Below, one piece after another: positions 1 through 5,623 of a stretch of 7,478 nucleotides of DNA. The position numbers and the translations under genes are program-made. The stretch is from JADGNZ01 sp035995985 (GTDB lineage: Bacteria; Acidobacteriota; Thermoanaerobaculia; Gp7-AA8), in the NCBI GenBank assembly GCA_035995985.1, contig DASYJY010000039.1, positions 1 through 7,478 on the forward strand, in the 5' to 3' direction. The notes under the pieces are model-generated. The model did no database searches. It saw nothing but the letters and a program-made list of their open reading frames with translations, and was not told where the DNA came from. Within the stretch, counting starts at the first letter, position 1; every line of letters begins with the position of its first letter.

Positions 1-108
1 GTTGATTACGATCTGCGGGTGGCGGGCTTCATTCGCCGGCAGTACAGGCCGATCGGGCGATGGCAGAACGGAGCCAACTGGGCCGTGCTGCTTCGCCGCA
101 ATCCGTGA
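1..108 (+). CDS. C-terminal tail of an unidentified upstream protein (partial)
   Basis: Frame 1 is open from the first base to a TGA at 106-108 and gives 35 residues. They contain YDLRVAGFIRRQYRPIGRW and finish in VLLRRNP. The pattern of an aromatic/Arg-rich segment ending in a short hydrophobic strand and basic residues resembles the C-terminal ends of large membrane glycosyltransferase-like proteins (ArnT/PMT style). Too little is visible to assign a family, so this is only a resemblance. The 66 bases to the next start hold a small inverted repeat and the ribosome binding site of the peroxidase gene. Confidence is moderate that the frame is coding and low for any function. Confidence 0.55.
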   Translation, partial: VDYDLRVAGFIRRQYRPIGRWQNGANWAVLLRRNP

Positions 109-132
109 GGAAAAGTCCCCAAAAGGAGTGAA

Positions 133-151
133 ACGGACGCACATTGTCCGT
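133..151 (+). terminator. possible weak hairpin after the upstream gene
   Basis: ACGGAC (133-138) and GTCCGT (146-151) form a perfect 6-bp stem with a 7-base loop, followed by the pyrimidine-rich CACTACTTCTTT. It lies 24 bases after the stop of the upstream gene and 23 bases before the peroxidase start. It could be a weak terminator or, equally, an operator-like inverted repeat in the peroxidase leader. The stem is short, so the call is tentative. Confidence 0.25.
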
Positions 152-174
152 CACTACTTCTTTAAGGGGGACGT

Positions 175-1716
175 ATGCCTACTGACCAGAGTGCAAGCTT
201 TAACCTCGCGAACGTGATTCGCGCACACGGTGTTGGAGTTCGCGGACTCGATGTTCCGCGGCGATCGGAGCAGTACGAAGGGCGTTTCGGACGGATGTTC
301 CGCAGTCTGCCCGGCGCGGATCATCCGCGCCAGGCGCTCATTGATCTCGCCAACGCGATGACGGCCGATCCCGAGCCCGATCCGGGCGACGCGGCGCCAG
401 ACCCGGAGGAGAATCGCGGTATCTCCGCCGGCTACACGTATGTCGGTCAGTTCATCGACCACGACATCACGTTCGATCCCGCCAGCAGTCTGCAGAAGAC
501 GAACGATCCGGACGGACTGGTCGACTTCCGCACGCCGCGCTTCGATCTCGACTCGGTCTACGGCCGCGGTCCCGACGATCAGCCGTATCTGTACGAATCC
601 GACGGCATCCATCTGCTGCACGGGACGCGGCAGTTGACCGGCAATCCGAACGATCCGAACACGTTCGATCTGCCTCGCGACACGCGCGCGGCCGGCGAGC
701 GCCGCGCGATCATCGGAGATCCGCGCAACGACGAGAACGTGATCGTTTCGCAGCTGCAAGGCATTTTCATCCGTTTCCACAACGCCATCGCCGATCTCCT
801 CGGCGCCGGCTCTACGTTCGCCGACGTCCAGCGCACCGTGCGCTGGCATTATCAGTGGGCCGTGCTCCACGATTTCCTGCCGACGATTGCCGGCTGGGAC
901 ATGGTCCGCTCGGTCCTGCCGCACGTGCGCAAGGACGGGAAGGACAAGTCGCCGTACGACGAGGAGCCCGACCTCCGCTTCTTCCACTGGCACCTCGCGC
1001 CGTTCATGCCGATCGAGTTTTCGGTGGCGGCGTACCGCTTCGGACATTCGATGGTGCGGCCACAATACCGGCTGAACTCGACGCTGCCTGACCCGCGCTT
1101 TCCGATTTTTCCCAACCTGCGCGGCTTCAACGAGTTCCCGTCGCCGTGGGCGATCGAGTGGCCGCTCTTTTTCCACATTCACTCCGGCGCGCCCGACGTC
1201 GGTCCGACGCGCGTGCAGCCGGCGTACAAGATCGACTCATCGCTCGTCGATCCGCTGCGCAATCTGCCGTTCATCACCGACGGCGTTCCGTCGCTGGCGC
1301 AGCGGAATCTGCTGCGGGGCCAGAGCTTCGGTTTGCCGTCCGGGCAGACGGTGGCGCGCCACATGTGCATCGAGCCGATCGCGGATGACGATCTGCGCGT
1401 CGGCAAGTTGACGGAAGAAGATTTTCCGAACAACAAGAAGATCACGGACGTCAGCGCGTCGTTCGCGAACAGCGCGCCGCTCTGGTACTACATCCTGGCC
1501 GAGCCGCAGTTGCAATTCGAGGATGACGACACGCCGATCACGCTAGGACCGGTCGGCGGCCGCATCGTCACGGAGGTCATCGCCGGCCTGATCCTCGGCG
1601 ACAACCATTCGTACTTGTCGCAGCAGCCGTGCTGGCGTCCGATCAAGGAGCTCACGCGCAGCGGCCACTTCGGATTTGCGGAGCTGATCATGGTCGCGAC
1701 CGGACAACTGCCGTAG
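175..1716 (+). CDS. animal-type heme peroxidase family protein
   Basis: The 513-residue product belongs to the animal heme peroxidase superfamily (peroxidase-cyclooxygenase), whose members use H2O2 to oxidise halides or organic substrates at a heme. GQFIDHDITFD (91-101) carries the distal Gln92 and His96, and Asp95 stands at the position that ester-links heme in mammalian enzymes. LDSVYG (125-130) is the family's calcium-loop region. GDPRNDEN (181-188) supplies the catalytic Arg184 and Glu187, the second heme-ester position. RFHN (200-203) follows, and AYRFGHSMVRPQYRLN (286-301) contains the proximal heme ligand His291. All key residues are present, so activity is expected. No signal peptide or membrane segment is visible, so it is probably cytosolic or exported by a route without a Sec signal. 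The ATG at 175 has AAGGGGG at 164-170. It appears monocistronic and ends at the hairpin at 1724-1752. The family call is firm; the substrate is unknown. Confidence 0.93.
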   Translation: MPTDQSASFNLANVIRAHGVGVRGLDVPRRSEQYEGRFGRMFRSLPGADHPRQALIDLANAMTADPEPDPGDAAPDPEENRGISAGYTYVGQFIDHDITFDPASSLQKTNDPDGLVDFRTPRFDLDSVYGRGPDDQPYLYESDGIHLLHGTRQLTGNPNDPNTFDLPRDTRAAGERRAIIGDPRNDENVIVSQLQGIFIRFHNAIADLLGAGSTFADVQRTVRWHYQWAVLHDFLPTIAGWDMVRSVLPHVRKDGKDKSPYDEEPDLRFFHWHLAPFMPIEFSVAAYRFGHSMVRPQYRLNSTLPDPRFPIFPNLRGFNEFPSPWAIEWPLFFHIHSGAPDVGPTRVQPAYKIDSSLVDPLRNLPFITDGVPSLAQRNLLRGQSFGLPSGQTVARHMCIEPIADDDLRVGKLTEEDFPNNKKITDVSASFANSAPLWYYILAEPQLQFEDDDTPITLGPVGGRIVTEVIAGLILGDNHSYLSQQPCWRPIKELTRSGHFGFAELIMVATGQLP

Positions 1717-1723
1717 TCGATCC

Positions 1724-1752
1724 AGGCGCCGCCGCAAGTTGCGGCGGCGCCT
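1724..1752. terminator. GC-rich hairpin between convergent genes
   Basis: AGGCGCCGCCGC (1724-1735) pairs perfectly with GCGGCGGCGCCT (1741-1752) around an AAGTT loop, giving a 12-bp stem. It lies 7 bases past the peroxidase stop and 11 bases from the end of the convergent E2 gene, so it can serve both strands. Neither side has a long T-run; only CTCTCAGTTT follows on the + strand. It is therefore a strong hairpin with a poor U-tract. Confidence 0.7.
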
Positions 1753-1763
1753 CTCAGTTTCGA

Positions 1764-3110
1764 CTACAGCGTGAATTGCCCCGCTTCGATGAACGCCTTG
1801 ACGCGCGCCATGAACTGATCGGCGACGGCGCCATCGATCAGGCGGTGATCGAAGGTCAGCGAGAGGATGCACATCGACCGGATGGCGATGAAGTCGCCGT
1901 CCTTTGTTTCGACGACGACGGGGCGCTTCTTCACGCCACCGACGCCGAGGATCGCAACCTGCGGCTGGTTGATGATCGGCGTGCCGAACAGGCCGCCGTA
2001 AACGCCGGGATTCGTAATCGTGAACGTGCCGCCCTGCACGTCGTCGGGCGCGAGCTTCTTCGTGCGCGCGCGTTCGCCGAGGTCGTTGATGGTCTTCGAC
2101 AGCCCGAGGATATTTTTCTCGTCGGCGTTTTTCACGATCGGGACGATGAGGCCCCAGTCGAGGGCGACGGCGATTCCTATGTTGAGGTCGCGGTGGTAGA
2201 TGACCGAGGCGTCGTCCATCGAGGCGTTGATGATGGGGAACTCGCGCAGGCCGGCCACGACTGCCTGGATGATGAACGGCAGGAAGGTGAGCTTGGTGCC
2301 GCGCTCGGCGTACGCGTCTTTGTACTGGCGGCGGAGTTTGTCGATGGCGGTGAAGTCGACTTCGAAGACCGTGGTGACGTGCGCCGAGGTCTGCTTCGAC
2401 AGCACCATGTGCTGCGCGATCTTCTTGCGCATCACCGACAGCGGCTCGATGCGATTGTTCTCGCCGGACGCGAAGGTCATCGCGGGCGGACGCGGCGCGG
2501 GCTGCGGTTGCGTTGGCGCGGCTTGCGGCGCCGCGGGCTTCGGTTGCTGCAGGAAATCGAGGATGTCGTTCTTCGTCACGCGGCCGGAGACTCCGGAACC
2601 CTGGAGCTTGGAGATGTCGACGTTGTTTTCCTGCGCGATCTTGCGGACGAGCGGGGAAGACTTCGTACGGCGTCGCTCATCGAGCGAGGCGATGTTTTCG
2701 TCCTCGTTCTGCTCAGTCGCTGCAGCTACTTCGGCTGGCGGAGCATCGACGCGTGTTTCAGGACGCGCCGTGTCAATCGGCGCCGGTGACGGCTCCGGCT
2801 TCGCGGCCTCGGCAGCCGGCTGCGGCGGCGGGGCGGCGGCAGCGGGCGGTGCGCTTGCGCCGGCCGCTTCGCCATCAGCGCCGATCCGGGCGACGACGGT
2901 GTTGACGCCGACGGTCTGCCCTTCCTGCGCGACGATCTCGGTCAGTGTTCCGGACGACGGCGAAGGGATCTCGGCGTCGACTTTGTCGGTGGAGATTTCG
3001 AGGAGCGGCTCATCGCGCTCAACCTTCTCGCCAACCTTCTTGAGCCACTTGACGATGGTTCCTTCAGCGATCGATTCGCCCATCTGGGGCATGACGACAT
3101 CAATAGGCAT
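1764..3110 (-). CDS. dihydrolipoamide acyltransferase (E2) of a 2-oxo acid dehydrogenase complex
   Basis: The 448-residue product is the E2 core subunit, which carries acyl groups on a swinging lipoyl arm and transfers them to CoA. An N-terminal lipoyl domain (about 1-77) has Lys43 in EISTDKVDAEIPSP as the lipoylation site. An Ala/Pro-rich linker follows, then a peripheral subunit-binding domain for E1/E3 (about 151-188, SSPLVRKIAQENNVDISKL), a second Ala/Pro linker, and the acyltransferase domain (about 220-448). The active-site motif DHRLIDG contains His422 and Asp426. There is one lipoyl domain, and the length is normal for the family. The ATG at 3110 has AGGAGA at 3121-3116. No E1 or E3 gene is in the window. 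The substrate (2-oxoglutarate, pyruvate or branched-chain acids) cannot be decided from sequence by eye; sucB- and bkdB-type assignments are both possible. It lies 61 bases downstream of the sigma factor gene on the same strand and probably has its own promoter. Confidence 0.93.
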   Translation of the reverse strand: MPIDVVMPQMGESIAEGTIVKWLKKVGEKVERDEPLLEISTDKVDAEIPSPSSGTLTEIVAQEGQTVGVNTVVARIGADGEAAGASAPPAAAAPPPQPAAEAAKPEPSPAPIDTARPETRVDAPPAEVAAATEQNEDENIASLDERRRTKSSPLVRKIAQENNVDISKLQGSGVSGRVTKNDILDFLQQPKPAAPQAAPTQPQPAPRPPAMTFASGENNRIEPLSVMRKKIAQHMVLSKQTSAHVTTVFEVDFTAIDKLRRQYKDAYAERGTKLTFLPFIIQAVVAGLREFPIINASMDDASVIYHRDLNIGIAVALDWGLIVPIVKNADEKNILGLSKTINDLGERARTKKLAPDDVQGGTFTITNPGVYGGLFGTPIINQPQVAILGVGGVKKRPVVVETKDGDFIAIRSMCILSLTFDHRLIDGAVADQFMARVKAFIEAGQFTL

Positions 3111-3131
3111 TCATTTCTCCTGGCGGAGAGC

Positions 3132-3160
3132 TTTGTAATGCAAAAGCCGAGGCACGGCAA
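3132..3160 (-). promoter_or_regulatory. candidate sigma70-type promoter for the E2 gene
   Basis: On the minus strand TTGCCG (3160-3155) and TACAAA (3137-3132) are separated by exactly 17 bases. Each matches the -35 and -10 consensus at 4 of 6 positions. The predicted start near 3125 leaves room for the AGGAGA ribosome binding site at 3121-3116. It sits in the 61-base gap after the sigma factor gene, so E2 may be transcribed independently. It was found by eye and is weak. Confidence 0.35.
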
Positions 3161-3171
3161 CCGCGAGAGGT

Positions 3172-4380
3172 CTACCGCTCTCCGATGCGTCGCGCGAGAA
3201 ACCGTCGCTCCGCTTCGTTCGACGTCAGCTCGTACGCGCGGCGGTAACTTCCGAGCGCTTCATCGGCGCGGCCCAGGCGGCGTAGCAGATCGGCGCGTGC
3301 GGCGTGCCAGAGGTGGTACGCGTCGAGCGAGTCCGCGAGTGCTTCGACGAGCGGGAGCGCGGCGGCGGGGCCGTCGGCCATCGAGATCGCGACGGCGCGA
3401 TTGAGGGCGACGATCGGCGTTGGATGTTGCGCGTAGAGGCGGGCGTAAAGGATCACGATCTGGCGCCAGTCGGTGTCAGCAGCGACCGTCGCATCCGCGT
3501 GAACGGCGGCGATCGCGGCTTCAAGCGCATAGGTGCTCGGCGCCGAACGCCGCAGCGACGACTGCAGCAATGCGCGGCCCTCGTCGATTTCGGCGCGATC
3601 CCAGAGCTTCCGATCCTGATCCGCGAGTAGCACGAGAAGGCCGTTGAACATCCGCGCGTTGCGGCGCGAATCGTGGAGCAGCATCAACGCCAATAGCGCG
3701 TCGAGATCGGGATCGGGCATCAGCATTCGAAGCATGCGGCCGAGGCGGATGGCCTCGGCGCAGAGATCGTGGCGGACGAGCGTCGTACCGCTCGCGGCGG
3801 CATAGCCTTCGTTGAAGACGAGATAGACGACCGCCATGACCGCCGACAGCCGCTCGCGCAATTCCGAGGCCGGCGGAACGCGGTAGGGGATCGCGGCACC
3901 GCGGATCTTCGATTTCGCGCGCACCAGGCGCTGCGCCATCGTCGCCACAGGAACGAGAAACGCGCGCGCGATCTCCTCGGTGGTCAACCCGCAAAGCGTG
4001 CGCAGCGTCAGCGCGACCTGCGCGTCTTCCTGTAACGCGGGATGACAGCAGGTGAAGATCAGGCGCAGACGTTCGTCGGGCACCGCGGGCTCCTCAGCGC
4101 TCTCAATAAACTCCGTTGCTGCCGGCGTCATCGCCGCAAGCTCGACTTGCTTTTCCGCGAACCGCGATTGCCGCCGCAGACGATCGATGGCCTTGTGCCG
4201 CGCCGTTCCGTACAACCACGCGCTCGGATTTTGCGGAACGCCGTCCGCCCACTCGGTCACCGCGATTGCAAACGCGTCCTGCAAGGCCTCCTCGGCGACG
4301 TCGAAATCGCCGAGGAGGTGAATGAGGGCGGATAGCAGGCGGCCCCAGTCGGAGCGGAAGATCTCTTCGATGGCGGTCAA
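3172..4380 (-). CDS. ECF42-like RNA polymerase sigma factor with TPR-type C-terminal extension
   Basis: The 402-residue product is a sigma70-family ECF factor. Region 2 spans about 5-72, with GDFDVAEEALQDAF (24-37) and PSAWLYGTARHKAIDRLRR (52-70). Region 4 spans about 100-160, with FTCCHP (109-114) and the helix-turn-helix LTTEEIARAFLVPVATMAQR (132-151). The remaining 240 residues form a helical extension: LVFNEGY (187-193) is typical of the conserved block after region 4, and about 300-395 looks TPR-like (ALNRAVAISMADGP, ADLLRRLGRADEALGSYRRA). This length and layout match group ECF42, where the extension is known to affect activity and no classical anti-sigma factor is present. None is visible here either. 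The start is TTG at 4380, because no in-frame ATG lies nearby and the family's N-terminus begins here. It follows the DGPF gene by 14 bases, the standard ECF42 arrangement. The target genes are unknown beyond the likely autoregulated pair. Confidence 0.92.
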   Translation of the reverse strand: MTAIEEIFRSDWGRLLSALIHLLGDFDVAEEALQDAFAIAVTEWADGVPQNPSAWLYGTARHKAIDRLRRQSRFAEKQVELAAMTPAATEFIESAEEPAVPDERLRLIFTCCHPALQEDAQVALTLRTLCGLTTEEIARAFLVPVATMAQRLVRAKSKIRGAAIPYRVPPASELRERLSAVMAVVYLVFNEGYAAASGTTLVRHDLCAEAIRLGRMLRMLMPDPDLDALLALMLLHDSRRNARMFNGLLVLLADQDRKLWDRAEIDEGRALLQSSLRRSAPSTYALEAAIAAVHADATVAADTDWRQIVILYARLYAQHPTPIVALNRAVAISMADGPAAALPLVEALADSLDAYHLWHAARADLLRRLGRADEALGSYRRAYELTSNEAERRFLARRIGER

Positions 4381-4394
4381 GCCACCAATGATAG

Positions 4395-4739
4395 TTACGA
4401 GAACGTCATGATCGGGCGAACCTCGATCGTGCCGGAGCTCGCGCCGGGGATTTTCGCGGCGATGTTGATGGCCGCATCGAGGTCGGGCGCCTCGACGAGG
4501 TAGTAGCCGCCGAGTTGCTCTTTCGTCTCCGCGAACGGTCCGTCCGTGGTCATGCGCTTGCCTTCGCGCACGCGCACGCTCGTGGCTGTGCCGGTCGGCT
4601 GCAGCGCGTTTCCACCTTTGATCGCGCCGGCGAACTCCTTGCCGAAGGCCTCGTACTCGCCCATTCCGGCGCCCATCTCGGCCTCGCTCATCCCTTGCCA
4701 GCGCTTCTCGTCCTCATAAATCAGCAGCAGGTATTCCAT
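4395..4739 (-). CDS. DGPF / YCII-related domain protein, partner of the ECF42 sigma factor
   Basis: This 114-residue protein starts MEYLLLIYEDEKRW and carries the signature TTDGPFAETKEQLGGYYL (64-81; DGPF at 66-69), ending in EVRPIMTFS. It is a full-length single-domain YCII-related (dimeric ferredoxin-like fold) protein. Its biochemical role is not established. Genes of this family are the conserved neighbours and targets of ECF42 sigma factors. The open frame continues upstream to 5444, but that part is antisense to the YdeI-family gene. The ATG at 4739 is chosen because AAGGAG (4754-4749) precedes it at 9 bases and the family N-terminus begins at MEYL. It is the first gene of the minus-strand unit, directly behind the TGTCGA-N17-CGAC motif. 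Confidence 0.92.
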   Translation of the reverse strand: MEYLLLIYEDEKRWQGMSEAEMGAGMGEYEAFGKEFAGAIKGGNALQPTGTATSVRVREGKRMTTDGPFAETKEQLGGYYLVEAPDLDAAINIAAKIPGASSGTIEVRPIMTFS

Positions 4740-4762
4740 GGTTTTCTTCTCCTTGCGATGTA

Positions 4763-4789
4763 GTCGAACGACGCTGCGCGAAATCGACA
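4763..4789 (-). promoter_or_regulatory. candidate ECF42-dependent promoter (TGTCGA-N17-CGAC)
   Basis: On the minus strand TGTCGA (4789-4784) is followed after exactly 17 bases by CGAC (4766-4763). From memory of ECF classification work, ECF42 promoters have a TGTCGA -35 and a CGA-type -10, so the match is specific. The expected start (about 4757-4755) falls just before the AAGGAG of the DGPF gene. A second TTGTCGA lies one helical turn upstream (4801-4795; 11-bp period) and may act as a further contact site. It is inferred to drive the DGPF-sigma pair in an autoregulatory loop. Confidence 0.6.
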
Positions 4790-4820
4790 ACGCGTCGACA
4801 AAATATTTATCCTTGCCGCG

Positions 4821-5402
4821 ATGCAGCCGCACTTTTTCAAAACGCCCTCTGACTTCCGCAGATGGCTCGCGAAGAATCACGCCTCGGCCACGGAGCTCCT
4901 GGTCGGCTTCTACAAGAAGGACTCGGGCAAGCCGTCGATCACCTGGCCGGAGTCGGTCGATGAGGCGCTCTGTTTCGGCTGGATCGACGGCGTGCGGCGC
5001 CGCATCGACGACGTCAGCTACAGCATCCGTTTCACGCCGCGAAAGAAGAGCAGCACCTGGAGCGCGATCAACATCGCGCGCGTCGCGGAGCTGACGAAGC
5101 TCGATCGGATGCAGCCCGCCGGGCTGCGCGCGTTCGAGCACCGCCGCGAGGAGAAGTCGGCGATCTACTCGTACGAGAATGCGTCGCGCACGTTGTCCGC
5201 TGACGATGAGAAGAAGTTTCGTGCGAACAGGAAGGCGTGGGAGTTTTTCAACGCGCAACCGCCGGGTTACCGCCACCACGCCATCTATTGGATCACCAGC
5301 GCGAAGAAAGAGGAGACGCGCGCGCGGCGGTTGGCGACGCTGAGGGACGATTCGGCCGAGGGTCGGCGCCTCGGGGTATTCACGTTGAAGAAGAAAACGT
5401 AA
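4821..5402 (+). CDS. YdeI/OmpD-associated (OmdA) family protein
   Basis: The 193-residue product matches the YdeI/OmpD-associated family. The N-terminal part reads FFKTPSDFRRWLAKNHA (5-21), ELLVGFYKKDSG (25-36) and the hallmark TWPESVDEALCFGWIDG (41-57). The C-terminal OmdA-type helical segment is about 125-190 (LSADDEKKFRANRKAWEFF, AIYWITSAKKEETRARRL). Length is normal for the family. No signal peptide is visible, so it is presumably cytosolic. Members have been linked to envelope stress or bacteriocin protection, but no biochemical function is established. The ATG at 4821 is the family start, yet there is no recognisable Shine-Dalgarno sequence (CCTTGCCGCG precedes it). It diverges from the DGPF gene across 81 bases, and an AT-rich TATTTA at 4804-4809 may be its -10, which would imply a very short leader. 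The gene ends 8 bases before the palindromic element. Confidence 0.9.
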   Translation: MQPHFFKTPSDFRRWLAKNHASATELLVGFYKKDSGKPSITWPESVDEALCFGWIDGVRRRIDDVSYSIRFTPRKKSSTWSAINIARVAELTKLDRMQPAGLRAFEHRREEKSAIYSYENASRTLSADDEKKFRANRKAWEFFNAQPPGYRHHAIYWITSAKKEETRARRLATLRDDSAEGRRLGVFTLKKKT

Positions 5403-5435
5403 CGCCAGCGCGTCGGCGAAGCCGGCGTAAGAACC

Positions 5436-5460
5436 GTAGCCCACGGCTTCGAGCCGTGGG
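5436..5460 (+). repeat. outer left REP-like unit (GTAG + hairpin)
   Basis: GTAG (5436-5439) directly precedes CCCACGGCT / AGCCGTGGG (5440-5448 and 5452-5460), a perfect 9-bp stem with a TCG loop. It is the mirror partner of the unit at 5562-5585. Confidence 0.75.
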
Positions 5461-5481
5461 GCAAAGAATGTATCGGTATTT

Positions 5482-5501
5482 GTGAGCGCGCCTTGGCGCG
5501 C
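5482..5501 (+). repeat. inner left hairpin unit (GTGA + hairpin)
   Basis: GTGA (5482-5485) directly precedes GCGCGCC / GGCGCGC (5486-5492 and 5495-5501), a 7-bp GC-only stem closing on TT. In practice the loop is probably 4 bases. It is the mirror partner of 5520-5539. Confidence 0.65.
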
Positions 5502-5519
5502 GACAGAAAGCTTTCTTTC

Positions 5520-5539
5520 GCCCGCTCAAGCGGGCTCAC
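5520..5539 (-). repeat. inner right hairpin unit (GTGA + hairpin)
   Basis: On the minus strand GTGA (5539-5536) precedes a hairpin whose + strand arms are GCCCGCT (5520-5526) and AGCGGGC (5529-5535). Relative to the left inner unit, two stem pairs are swapped (G-C to C-G, C-G to T-A) with pairing kept. Confidence 0.65.
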
Positions 5540-5561
5540 GGAGATGACGAACGCTCGATTT

Positions 5562-5585
5562 CCCACGCTTGAAAGCGTGGGCTAC
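5562..5585 (-). repeat. outer right REP-like unit (GTAG + hairpin)
   Basis: On the minus strand GTAG (5585-5582) precedes a hairpin whose + strand arms are CCCACGCTT (5562-5570) and AAGCGTGGG (5573-5581). The distal six stem pairs are identical to the left unit. The loop-proximal pairs differ but still pair. Confidence 0.75.
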
Positions 5586-5623
5586 GGTTCTTACGCCGGC
5601 TTCGCCGACGAAATCGCGGCGTT

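Larger units (their letters stand above)
5411..5610. repeat. 200-bp symmetric REP/BIME-like palindromic element
   Basis: The element is symmetric about 5510/5511, inside AAGCTT. Its outer 35 bases (5411-5445 and 5576-5610) are perfect reverse complements. Moving inward on each side there is GTAG plus a hairpin, a same-length spacer of unrelated sequence, then GTGA plus a smaller hairpin, then AGAAAG meeting CTTTCT. In the innermost 30 bases of each half, 23 match, and four of the seven differences form two compensatory base-pair swaps. It fills 200 of the 221 bases between the convergent YdeI-family gene and the secreted-protein genes. GTAG before an imperfect palindrome is the layout of REP sequences mobilised by RAYT (TnpA_REP) transposases. 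A role in bidirectional termination is also possible. Identification as a REP family is inference. Confidence 0.8.

Noticed and set aside
2..217. 71-residue frame across the start of the peroxidase gene
   Set aside because: It overlaps two better-supported frames (the frame-1 C-terminal tail and the peroxidase start), and its translation has no protein-like pattern.
154..1182. Long 342-residue open frame on the minus strand opposite the peroxidase gene
   Set aside because: It is Arg/Val/Glu-rich with no recognisable motif and mirrors a well-supported gene. Long antisense frames are expected in GC-rich coding DNA.
1629..2789. Long 386-residue open frame on the plus strand opposite the E2 gene
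   Set aside because: Low-complexity Arg/Asp/Gly-rich translation with no domain. It crosses the terminator hairpin and shadows the clear E2 reading frame.
3160..3185. Hairpin GAGAG/CTCTC at the end of the sigma factor gene as a terminator
   Set aside because: The stem is only 5 bp with a loop containing the stop codon and no T-run, so it is too weak to call.
4740..5444. Upstream extension of the DGPF reading frame to 5444
   Set aside because: The extension is antisense to the YdeI-family gene. The family N-terminus MEYLLLIYEDE with a good ribosome site at 4754-4749 sets the true start at 4739.
5411..5610. Same peptide (GYGSYAGFAD) encoded from both arms of the palindrome
   Set aside because: It follows automatically from identical inverted arms read in one frame on each strand. 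The frames have no other coding features.
5411..5610. CRISPR array or IS element
   Set aside because: Repeats are inverted rather than direct and regularly spaced, and no transposase frame fits in 200 bp. At most it is a non-autonomous REP/MITE-like element.
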